From Candidatus Saccharimonadota bacterium (lineage in GTDB: Bacteria; Patescibacteriota; Saccharimonadia; Saccharimonadales; Saccharimonadaceae), in the NCBI GenBank assembly GCA_017536895.1, contig JAFWCN010000017.1, positions 1-64,000 on the forward strand: a stretch of 64,000 nt of DNA, in the 5' to 3' direction. Below the pieces are notes generated by a model. It was given only the letters and a program-made list of their open reading frames with translations. It was not told where the DNA came from and made no database searches. This document shows positions 7,451 through 14,678 of the stretch, in pieces; position 1 is the first letter of the stretch, and each line of letters begins with the position of its first letter. A program made the position numbers and the translations under genes.

Positions 7451-8515
7451 TTAAAAGTTTGATATTAGTAATTCGCTGATTCTGCCACGTTTGTTACTAT
7501 TACGGTTTATCATGCGCATTGCAGAGACACGTTTAATGTTTTGATTTGCATACGCATTTTCAAAAAAGTTGTCTTCTTCGTTTGTGTTTTTTGGATCTGA
7601 ATTGCTAACCACTATCTTTGCTCCTTTATTATCTAAAAGTTGAACAAAATTTGCAAGCTCAAGCTGTTTGTCGTCGTCAAATAAATGCTCGGTGTATGAC
7701 GTAAAACTAGCTGTCTTCGTTAGTGGACGGTATGGTGGGTCGAGATAGACAAAGGTTCTGTCATCGATAAAACTTGCCGAGTCTTTGTAGTCACCGCATA
7801 CTATATTCGCATTTTGGAGTTTCTTGGAAACGAGCAGAAGGTTATTCGCATTACAGATTTGAGGGTTTTTATATGCACCCATTGGCACATTATATTCACC
7901 TTTGCGATTTACACGATATAAACCATTGAAACAGGTTTTATTTAGGAATATCATTAATGCAGCCAACTCTACGTTTTTGAAGCCGTCACGCTTTAGCTCA
8001 TTGAAGCATGCGCGTTTCGATATGTAGGCTTCTTTACGTTTTAGTGTGTCTAATGGTAAGTATTCATTCTCCATGCACTTTAGGAGAGAGATAAGCTCTT
8101 CTGGATTGTCGCGAATTGTGATGTAGGTATTAATAAGTTCTGCGTTGATGTCGCTAATATAGACTTCGTCTACATCGTATTTATTCAGTATATCAAAGAG
8201 TACTGCGCCGCCACCAACAAATGGTTCGGCATATTTTTTGATATGTTTCTTTTTTGTAAAAGGGTAGTATTTGCTTATTTCGTTTAATAATTGACCTTTG
8301 CCGCCAGCCCATTTAAGGAAAGGTTTTGCTTCATTTGTTTTATTTCTGGCTTTTATCGTTCTTGCATCGTTGGGTTTTTTTGATCTTCTTGGTATAACCC
8401 AAGAATTACCAACTATTTGAGCACCCGGGATTCTGCCTTCAGAACATAAAACTAAAACTCTACGTTGGGATATATCCCATTGTAATGCTGCTTCTTTTGC
8501 GGAAATTAGATCCAT
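7451..8515 (-). CDS. dam: Dam-type DNA adenine methylase with N-terminal helix-turn-helix
   Basis: 354 residues. From about residue 65 it is an alpha-class N6-adenine methylase: FLKWAGGKG at 66-74 (SAM binding), AEPFVGGGA at 96-104, and the catalytic DPPY at 259-262. Residues 1-50 form an additional excisionase/MerR-like helix-turn-helix (ISAKEAALQWDISQRRV, then GRIPGAQIVGNSWVIP) that classical Dam or DpnM lacks. The gene leads the restriction operon, so it protects GATC sites from the adjacent DpnII-like nuclease. The extra domain could autoregulate the operon. Upstream are a TATAAT and a GTGAGGT ribosome site. Confidence 0.9.
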   Translation of the reverse strand: MDLISAKEAALQWDISQRRVLVLCSEGRIPGAQIVGNSWVIPRRSKKPNDARTIKARNKTNEAKPFLKWAGGKGQLLNEISKYYPFTKKKHIKKYAEPFVGGGAVLFDILNKYDVDEVYISDINAELINTYITIRDNPEELISLLKCMENEYLPLDTLKRKEAYISKRACFNELKRDGFKNVELAALMIFLNKTCFNGLYRVNRKGEYNVPMGAYKNPQICNANNLLLVSKKLQNANIVCGDYKDSASFIDDRTFVYLDPPYRPLTKTASFTSYTEHLFDDDKQLELANFVQLLDNKGAKIVVSNSDPKNTNEEDNFFENAYANQNIKRVSAMRMINRNSNKRGRISELLISNF

Positions 8516-8606
8516 ATTACCTCACTTTAACACTTAAACTTAAGTAGTATTATATTCCAAAACGAGAATAATACAAGATCTCGATTAAAAAATATTGGCT
8601 ACATGC

Positions 8607-8612
8607 TATAAT
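8607..8612 (+). promoter_or_regulatory. -10 box of the zinc-ribbon microprotein gene
   Basis: TATAAT at 8607-8612 is followed by AAAGGA at 8621-8626, 9 nt before the ATG at 8636. This supports the short ORF as a real gene. Confidence 0.55.
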
Positions 8613-8635
8613 AATCCCATAAAGGAAAACACAAA

Positions 8636-8761
8636 ATGACCCAATCCACCCCCGCCACCTGCGACTCCTGTGGTGCACCACTCGACCCAGACGACCTTTC
8701 AGTTCATATCTGCAAAGTCTGTCAGGATATGCTTTTCGACGAATGGCAAAACAATAAATGA
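8636..8761 (+). CDS. Zinc-ribbon microprotein
   Basis: A 41-residue ORF with its own -10 box and AAAGGA ribosome site. It has two CxxC pairs (C9/C12 and C26/C29) separated by 13 residues, the spacing of a compact zinc ribbon, and an acidic, non-hydrophobic sequence. The third codon positions are C-rich like other + strand genes in this window, which supports coding. It fills most of the gap between the restriction operon and the LiaF-like gene. Function is unknown; it could be a nucleic-acid-binding or adaptor protein. Confidence 0.65.
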   Translation: MTQSTPATCDSCGAPLDPDDLSVHICKVCQDMLFDEWQNNK

Positions 8762-8836
8762 ACCCAAATTATTCATATACAAAACACCGCCCTCTTTTTT
8801 GTGCTATAATTGCCATAAGATAACAGGAGCAATCAA

Positions 8837-9541
8837 ATGAAACAAATCAAACCAATCATCTGGGGCATCGCTATCATCGCACTCGGCGTCATTTTCGGTG
8901 GCAACGCCATCGGCCTCTTTAATATCGACATTTTCTTTGACGGGTGGTGGACTCTATTCATCATCGTCCCCGGCGTCATCAGCTTCTTCACCGACAAAGA
9001 AAAGCTCTCAAGCCTCGTCATAATCGGCATCGGCATCATCCTTCTCCTCGCGGCTCAAGATGTCTTCTCTTACGACATCGCCTGGAAGGTTATCCTCGCC
9101 GTCGTTCTTATCGCCATCGGCCTCGGCATCGTCTTCCGTAGCGTCTTCCACACAAACAACGATAAAGAAATCGGCAAAAAAATCGAAGACCTCGAAAACG
9201 GCAAAATCATGGATTCCCAAACCGCCATCTTCTCCGGCAATGAACGCACCTATAATAAAGAATCCTTCCAAGGCTCCAACATCATTGCCATCTTTGGCGG
9301 AGTCGACCTAGATCTCATAAACGCCAAATTCGAAAAAGACACCGTCATCAAAGCCTTCTGCGCCTTCGGCGGTATCGACATCACCATCCCAGAAGACGTC
9401 CAAATCAAAGTCAGATCCGGCTTCATTTTCGGCGGCATCGACGACGAACGAAAAGATGTTACAGCAAAAGGCAAACACACTATTTACATCGACGCAGCTG
9501 GCGCCTTCGGAGGGGTCTCCATCAACTCCAAAAAGAAATAA
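8837..9541 (+). CDS. LiaF-like membrane protein (DUF5668 plus LiaF C-terminal domain)
   Basis: 234 residues. Four hydrophobic segments occupy about 1-105 (LiaI/LiaF-type transmembrane region with GWWTLFIIVPG). Residues about 135-230 are the beta-helical LiaF C-terminal domain with repeated FGGVDLDL, FGGIDITIP, FGGIDDERKDV and FGGVSIN turns. In Firmicutes LiaF restrains a cell-envelope stress two-component system; no LiaRS-like genes are adjacent here, so only the fold is supported. It has a conventional leader: TATAAT then AGGAGC before the ATG. Confidence 0.8.
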   Translation: MKQIKPIIWGIAIIALGVIFGGNAIGLFNIDIFFDGWWTLFIIVPGVISFFTDKEKLSSLVIIGIGIILLLAAQDVFSYDIAWKVILAVVLIAIGLGIVFRSVFHTNNDKEIGKKIEDLENGKIMDSQTAIFSGNERTYNKESFQGSNIIAIFGGVDLDLINAKFEKDTVIKAFCAFGGIDITIPEDVQIKVRSGFIFGGIDDERKDVTAKGKHTIYIDAAGAFGGVSINSKKK

Positions 9542-9556
9542 AACAAAACTCTAATA

Positions 9557-10072
9557 CTACAAATTCACAATTTGCTCTAGAGTCTTAGTTCGTCCATCAT
9601 AAGCCCGAATCACAACAGTGATCTTATGCTCGCCTCGGTTTAAGCCTTTCAATGAAAAATCTTCATCACAAGTACTCACCTTGTTTTGCACGTCTAAATC
9701 GTCTGTCTCGTGATGTCCTTGTCCACCATTAGTAGGCACCATAGAAATTTCACAAGTACCGCTTATCGCACCATTCGTTTGTGCCTCGATGTAGTAATCA
9801 TTGCCACGAATCTCGGAATAAATAATAGCTGCTTCAATCTCATCCTCCGCTGGCGCCGGCTCAGGTGTCGGAGTAACATCGGATGTATCATCCGATTGCG
9901 AATTATTCTTATTCGAATCATTCGAACTAGAATAATTATTCTGAGACGATTCAGCATCCTGATTTTTAGTAATATCTTTAATAACAAAGTATCCGCCCAC
10001 ACACAAAACCGCCACAATCAAAGCAATCAAAAGCCCGATAATGACCTTATTTGATGATTTATTCTTGTCCAT
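9557..10072 (-). CDS. Membrane-anchored protein with extracytoplasmic two-cysteine domain
   Basis: 171 residues from the ATG at 10072, which has GGAAGGG 7 nt upstream; an in-frame TTG 15 bp earlier is less likely. Residues about 10-32 are a single membrane anchor. A Ser/Asn/Asp-rich low-complexity linker runs to about 85. The C-terminal 85 residues form a beta-rich domain with cysteines in GTCEISM and VSTCDEDF and an ending GLNRGEHKITV. The same cysteine pattern occurs in the gene at 58650-59198, so the two are paralogues. A surface-exposed, possibly disulfide-bonded, Ig-like domain is inferred. Confidence 0.65.
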   Translation of the reverse strand: MDKNKSSNKVIIGLLIALIVAVLCVGGYFVIKDITKNQDAESSQNNYSSSNDSNKNNSQSDDTSDVTPTPEPAPAEDEIEAAIIYSEIRGNDYYIEAQTNGAISGTCEISMVPTNGGQGHHETDDLDVQNKVSTCDEDFSLKGLNRGEHKITVVIRAYDGRTKTLEQIVNL

Positions 10073-10163
10073 AACAAGCCCTTCCAATTATTATATTATT
10101 TTTATTCTATCATAAACCAAAATATAATAATATATAGTAGTCTATACTCTTTTATACCTACCG

Positions 10164-10721
10164 TTACACCGTTTTTACTTTATCAGAAATCCCCGTTTCT
10201 TTGCAAAGTTTCAAAAACTCATCCACCGTCGCAATTTCCGGATAACCAGAATTAACAGTCCGATAATGCATCGGAATTATACATTTCGGCCGACACGCTT
10301 TACAAATCCTCACCGCCATCTTCGCATCAATCGTATAATAACCACCCACCGGAATCAACAAATAATCCGCATCCGAAATCTCCGCCATTTGCTCCTCATT
10401 CGGAAAATGTCCCAAATCTCCAAGATGCACCAGTTTCTCACCATCAGGGCTAGTAATCACAAAAATCGTATTCGGACCACGTAGCGCTCCTTCAACGTCA
10501 TCATGAAAACTCGGCACTTCTTTAATCTCAAATTCACATTCACCAGGCTGAATCTCCACGCATTCCACTCCACTATGATCCGGATGCCCATGCGTGCAAA
10601 TCACTTTCACACCCGAAGTACGTAAATTATCAAGTCCTGGCACCGACCCATCCTTATATGGATCAATCACGAGCTTCTCATTCAACCTAAAACACGCGTG
10701 TCCCAAATACTCAATCTTCAT
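10164..10721 (-). CDS. MBL-fold metal-dependent hydrolase
   Basis: 185 residues of the short beta-lactamase-like superfamily (UlaG/YycJ-like layout). The zinc motif THGHPDHSG lies at 43-51 (H44, H46, D48, H49). FHDD, HLGDLGH and the final PMHYRT supply the remaining metal ligands expected of the fold. No membrane or export signal is present. It is separated by only 7 bp from the upstream zinc-ribbon gene, so they are co-transcribed. The substrate cannot be inferred. Confidence 0.85.
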   Translation of the reverse strand: MKIEYLGHACFRLNEKLVIDPYKDGSVPGLDNLRTSGVKVICTHGHPDHSGVECVEIQPGECEFEIKEVPSFHDDVEGALRGPNTIFVITSPDGEKLVHLGDLGHFPNEEQMAEISDADYLLIPVGGYYTIDAKMAVRICKACRPKCIIPMHYRTVNSGYPEIATVDEFLKLCKETGISDKVKTV

Positions 10722-10728
10722 ATAATAA

Positions 10729-10989
10729 TTACTCCACAGTTTTCCATCTCTTTAAAGTCGGGAAAATCTTCGTACAATACTCACGCATCTCTTCATTTGT
10801 CATTCCCGCTTGTTCACCAAACTGCGAACATTTTTCAATATACTCTTCCATCGTGCACTCATCAATAAAATTACCGTCCTTGTAGCACCACTTACAATAA
10901 TCCTCGTTTACGCTCCCATCCGCATTTGTCGCAAACATGTCTTTCGATGTTAACGGCATTGCACAACTTTGACAAATTTTTCCTTCCAT
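10729..10989 (-). CDS. Putative zinc-ribbon domain protein
   Basis: 86 residues. It begins with CQSCAMPL (C6, C9) and has CKWCYKDG (C32, C35), the paired cysteine knuckles of the small family annotated as putative zinc ribbon domain proteins. Helical NEEMREYC and FPTLKRW complete the family pattern. The ATG has an AAGGAG site. It leads a two-gene unit with the MBL hydrolase. Function unknown. Confidence 0.75.
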   Translation of the reverse strand: MEGKICQSCAMPLTSKDMFATNADGSVNEDYCKWCYKDGNFIDECTMEEYIEKCSQFGEQAGMTNEEMREYCTKIFPTLKRWKTVE

Positions 10990-11096
10990 TTTTTCTCCTT
11001 GTTAATCCCTTATTATTATATCAAATATACTACACCATCATCTGAAACTATAAATACGTCTCCTACCTCCTCATTAATCATTCATTTTTAATTATA

Positions 11097-11339
11097 TCAC
11101 TCCTGTTTCATCTCCACTAGCTCAAACCGATACTTCTGCTTCACATCCGGATATTTTTTATGATCCACTTCACTAATAAACATTTCAAGTGGCCTCACCC
11201 ATAACATCCCGTTACCATAAAGCGCCCGATAAATCACCACCAACTCTTCCGTCTCCGAATCTCTCCCAATATCCTCCACGATATACATTCCACCTTTAAA
11301 ATGCCGATACACTCCATGCACTACTAATTCTCTTTTCAT
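11097..11339 (-). CDS. DUF1653 domain protein
   Basis: 80 residues matching DUF1653: starts with VVHGVYRHFKGGMYIVEDIGRDSET and has VVIYRALYG followed by WVRPLEMF, the usual blocks of this SH3-like small domain. Family function is not established. Its ATG overlaps the TGA of the AlkD-like gene (ATGA), so translation is coupled to that gene in the same operon. Confidence 0.8.
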   Translation of the reverse strand: MKRELVVHGVYRHFKGGMYIVEDIGRDSETEELVVIYRALYGNGMLWVRPLEMFISEVDHKKYPDVKQKYRFELVEMKQE

Positions 11340-12037
11340 TTTTTCCTCATCCTTTTTAATATTTCCTTTTCCTCCGGCTCCACCCGGTACGAATCACAAA
11401 CTTTCGAAATTGTTTTATTAAAAGTCCACTTTGGCAAACTTGACGCCACCAAATATCCAGTAGTTGCAGCTGGGAACTTAATAAAACACTCCGCAAGCAG
11501 CCACGCCATCGCCATCCGTATATAATACTCTTTCCGGCTCGCCAAACTTTCCACTCTATCAAATATCACATTCAAATAATCAGAGTCAATATATGAAGCC
11601 TTCAAAAGCACTAGCCCCACCCGCACCGGAAACTCTTCATTACTATTAATCAACTCATCAATCTTCTGATCCAAAAATTCCGCCCGGTGTTGTTTAATAA
11701 GTTTCGAAACTCCCGCACAAAATATATCACACGTGCACCAGTTATCAATATAAGAAACTTGTGAATCAAATCGCGCAAGCATCTCGTCATAATTCAACCG
11801 GCAAATCAACATCCCCCGCGCCAACACTTCTTCAATCGCCACCGGCTCCACTTTAATGAATTCCGAAATCTTTTCTTTCGGCACTTGGCTTACAATTTCC
11901 CGAACCTTCGGAATCCTCACGCCAATAAACGGCCTGTCACTCGGCACCCCCTTCATCGTGAAATCACGATATTTTTCATCCGCATTAAAAACTGACTGAC
12001 TTCTTAACTCTTTATAATTATCAATTGCTTTTGTCAT
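11336..12037 (-). CDS. AlkD-like DNA alkylation repair protein
   Basis: 233 residues of the HEAT-like repeat fold of AlkC/AlkD proteins. Recognisable blocks are the N-terminal PFIGVRIPKVREIV, DNWCTCDIFC (about 97-106), the site of the family's key aspartate and tryptophan, and EYYIRMAMAWLLAE. AlkD enzymes excise bulky cationic lesions such as N7-alkylguanine. The stop overlaps the DUF1653 start by 4 nt. Several CPR genomes carry such short members; lesion specificity here is not shown. Confidence 0.8.
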   Translation of the reverse strand: MTKAIDNYKELRSQSVFNADEKYRDFTMKGVPSDRPFIGVRIPKVREIVSQVPKEKISEFIKVEPVAIEEVLARGMLICRLNYDEMLARFDSQVSYIDNWCTCDIFCAGVSKLIKQHRAEFLDQKIDELINSNEEFPVRVGLVLLKASYIDSDYLNVIFDRVESLASRKEYYIRMAMAWLLAECFIKFPAATTGYLVASSLPKWTFNKTISKVCDSYRVEPEEKEILKRMRKK

Positions 12038-12052
12038 CTAAATCACTGAACA

Positions 12053-13570
12053 TTATTTCGCGTACTCAACCGCACGAGTTTCTCGAATCACATTCACCTT
12101 AATGATTCCAGGATAACTCATCGTCGCTTCAATCTTGTTTGCAATATCACGTGCTAGCTTCAAAGCCGACAAATCATCAATCTGCTTTGGCTCCACGATT
12201 ACACGGATTTCACGTCCAGCCGAAATTGCATAGGCCTTATCAATACCAGGAAATGACGTCGCGATGTTTTCAAGATCACGCATTCTTTCCGCAAAGTTCT
12301 CCGCCGAAATATTTCTCGCACCAGGACGAGCCGCACTCATCGCATCACAAATCTTCACGATAATTGCTTCTGGTGTCGTTGGCTCAATATCATCGTGATG
12401 TGCCGCAATCGCGTGTACTACTTCATCGCTCATGCCATATTTCTTAGCAAGTTCAGCACCAATATCAGCGTGCTTTCCTTCTATTTTATGAGTCACAGCT
12501 TTACCCATATCGTGAAGAAGAGCCGCAGTTTTAGCGATTCTCTTGTCAGCGCCAATTTCTTCCGCAATCATACCAGCCACATGTGCCATTTCAATCGAAT
12601 GGAGTAGCACATTCTGACCATACGAAGTTCTAAATTTTAGCTCACCAAGTAAATGCAAAATTTCGCGTGGTATCCCTACAATTCCAACTTCGCGCGCTGC
12701 ATCTTCACCAGCTCGCACCACTTCTTTTTCAATCTCACGCTCAGCCTTAGCCACGGCATCCTCAATCGACGACGGATTGATGCGCCCATCCTTCATCAAT
12801 CGTTCCAAAGCATATCTTGCTACCTGACGACGAATCGGATCAAACGAAGAAAGCACCACCATACCAGGCGTATCGTCAACTAAAATATCTACACCAGTTG
12901 CACGCTGCAACGCCTGAATATTACGACCTTCCTTACCAATAATTCGTCCCTTCATATCATCATCCGGAAGCTTCAAAGCCGTCACCGTACGATCAGCCGT
13001 CACCTCAGAAGACATTCTCTCCATTGCGGTTAAAAGCATTGCTTGCGCCGCTTCATCAACCCCGTGTTTAATTTCTTTTTGTTCCTTTGTCACAAGTCCA
13101 ACTAAATCCTGCTTGATATCATTCTCCGTCATTTTCATCAACTTCTCACGCGCATCCGTCTTTGACAAGCCCGCAATCTTTTCCAATTTCTCGTGTTGTT
13201 TAGTCCTAATATCACGCACTTCTTGTTTAAGCTCATCGAGCTCCTTCTCTTCCTTCGCTAGCTTCTCTGCCTTCTTTTCCAGTTGATCTAACTTCGAATC
13301 AAGCGTCGTCTCACGTTCTGCCAAACGATTCTCCGTCTTCTTCCATTCCTTGCGTCGTTCATTTTCCTCTGCTTGATTCTTCTCAGTGATAGCAGAGGCC
13401 TCTTTCTTCGCAGATAACACAATATCTTGCGCCTCACGCTTCGCCTTTCTCACTAAATCATCCGCTTTATCTTTACCACCCTTCTCATTTTTCTTATTGT
13501 AAGCAAAAATACCTCCCGCCCCAGCAGCAACTCCTACCACGGCGGCAATTATTGGAATAACAATCTCCAT
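12053..13570 (-). CDS. rny: Ribonuclease Y
   Basis: 505 residues with the full RNase Y layout. Residues 1-24 are the N-terminal membrane anchor and about 28-150 a long charged coiled coil. A KH domain follows (about 200-265, with GRIIGKEGRNIQAL), then an HD hydrolase domain with HDMGKA and HHDDIEP around 355-395. RNase Y starts bulk mRNA decay at the membrane. Length matches the family. Upstream on the - strand is a TATAAT and an AAAGGGA ribosome site. It stands as its own unit, 15 bp before the AlkD-like gene. Confidence 0.95.
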   Translation of the reverse strand: MEIVIPIIAAVVGVAAGAGGIFAYNKKNEKGGKDKADDLVRKAKREAQDIVLSAKKEASAITEKNQAEENERRKEWKKTENRLAERETTLDSKLDQLEKKAEKLAKEEKELDELKQEVRDIRTKQHEKLEKIAGLSKTDAREKLMKMTENDIKQDLVGLVTKEQKEIKHGVDEAAQAMLLTAMERMSSEVTADRTVTALKLPDDDMKGRIIGKEGRNIQALQRATGVDILVDDTPGMVVLSSFDPIRRQVARYALERLMKDGRINPSSIEDAVAKAEREIEKEVVRAGEDAAREVGIVGIPREILHLLGELKFRTSYGQNVLLHSIEMAHVAGMIAEEIGADKRIAKTAALLHDMGKAVTHKIEGKHADIGAELAKKYGMSDEVVHAIAAHHDDIEPTTPEAIIVKICDAMSAARPGARNISAENFAERMRDLENIATSFPGIDKAYAISAGREIRVIVEPKQIDDLSALKLARDIANKIEATMSYPGIIKVNVIRETRAVEYAK

Positions 13571-13702
13571 AATTCCCTTTCTAATTGTTTTTGTCGATAT
13601 TTTTCTTATATCAACGGGTTAACAAATAACATCAATTTATAATATTCCACTTCTATTATACCACAAAAATCACAAAAACGCACCCGCCACCAAGCAAATT
13701 AG

Positions 13703-14620
13703 TTATCCCCAAAATCCTCGTTTTTTAGTTTTTTTAAACTCTTCCAGAAGTTCTTTTTGTTTACGAGATAAATTCTTCGGCGTTTCTACAATCACCGTCA
13801 CAATATGTGGTCCACGATCCCCATCTGCTCTAAACGGCACTCCATGTCCTGACAGTTTAAACGGTGTTCCACTCTGCGTTCCAGCCGGTACCTTCATCGT
13901 AATAGAACCGTCTACCGTTTCCACTTCAATTTCACATCCAAGCGCCGCATCCACCATACTAATTCGTTGTTCTGATAGGATAATTGCACCTTCTCTAGTT
14001 AAATGCTTGTGCGGTTTCACCCTCACCCTCACATATAGATCGCCTTTTTCACCACCTTCTGGCGCCGGACCACCTTTACCACTCAATCTAATACTCATTC
14101 CGTCATCAATCCCTGCCGGTATCTTTACCTTCAAATCCTTTCCGTCTACCGTCACCTTCTTTGTCGTGCCAAAGATTGCTTCTTCAAAAGTCAAGGTCAC
14201 ATTAGTTTGATAATCCGCTCCCCTTCTCGGTCGCCTAGCTCCTCCAGCACCAAATCCAAAAATACTCCCCAAAATGTCATCAAAAGGAGACCCTCCTCCA
14301 AAATCAAAATTAAATGTCTGTCCGTTAAAGTTAAATGCTCCACTTTGACCAAATGGATTTCCAGCTCCACCCCCAAACGGATTACCCGACGCCCCACCTA
14401 CACCAGCATGTCCAAACTGATCATATCGTGCTCGTTTCTGCTTATCCGACAACACATCATGCGCTTCATTAATTTCCTTGAATCTAGCCTCTGCCTCTTT
14501 ATCGCCAGGATTTTTATCCGGATGATACTTCACCGCTAACTTACGGTATGCTTTCTTAATTTCATCATCCGACGCTGTTCTCGAAACGCCCAAAACTTCA
14601 TAATAATCTTTTTTAGCCAT
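13703..14620 (-). CDS. dnaJ: DnaJ-family co-chaperone lacking the zinc finger
   Basis: 305 residues: J domain at 1-70 with HPD at 33-35, a Gly/Phe-rich linker to about 130, then two beta-sandwich substrate-binding domains. The CxxCxGxG zinc-finger repeats of canonical DnaJ are absent, so it is a type II or CbpA-like member. It stimulates the ATPase of DnaK and delivers clients. A CIRCE operator lies 18 bp upstream of the start, so heat-shock control by HrcA is expected. A TATAAT is placed 7 nt before the ATG. No dnaK, grpE or hrcA lies in the window. Confidence 0.9.
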   Translation of the reverse strand: MAKKDYYEVLGVSRTASDDEIKKAYRKLAVKYHPDKNPGDKEAEARFKEINEAHDVLSDKQKRARYDQFGHAGVGGASGNPFGGGAGNPFGQSGAFNFNGQTFNFDFGGGSPFDDILGSIFGFGAGGARRPRRGADYQTNVTLTFEEAIFGTTKKVTVDGKDLKVKIPAGIDDGMSIRLSGKGGPAPEGGEKGDLYVRVRVKPHKHLTREGAIILSEQRISMVDAALGCEIEVETVDGSITMKVPAGTQSGTPFKLSGHGVPFRADGDRGPHIVTVIVETPKNLSRKQKELLEEFKKTKKRGFWG

Positions 14621-14627
14621 ATTATAT

Positions 14628-14633
14628 ATTATA
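14628..14633 (-). promoter_or_regulatory. -10 box of dnaJ
   Basis: TATAAT on the - strand ends 7 nt before the ATG at 14620, with no ribosome site in between, so the transcript is probably leaderless. The CIRCE element lies just upstream, where the -35 region would be. Confidence 0.6.
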
Positions 14634-14638
14634 TATCA

Positions 14639-14665
14639 TTAGCACTCTAAATGCAAGAGTGCCAA
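14639..14665 (-). promoter_or_regulatory. CIRCE operator of dnaJ
   Basis: TTAGCACTC, a 9-nt spacer and GAGTGCCAA form the HrcA-binding inverted repeat with one departure from the consensus GAGTGCTAA. It overlaps the expected -35 region of dnaJ, so bound HrcA would block transcription. Confidence 0.93.
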
Positions 14666-14678
14666 CAAATCACTTCTT

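Noticed and set aside
5814-8515. Insertion sequence or transposase remnants flanking the restriction operon
   Set aside because: No transposase fragments, terminal inverted repeats or target duplications could be seen by eye at either border.
8759-11339. Possible UGA recoding (Gly) as in Gracilibacteria/SR1
   Set aside because: TGA acts as a natural stop at 8759-8761 and in the ATGA overlap at 11336-11339, while glycines are encoded by GGN throughout.
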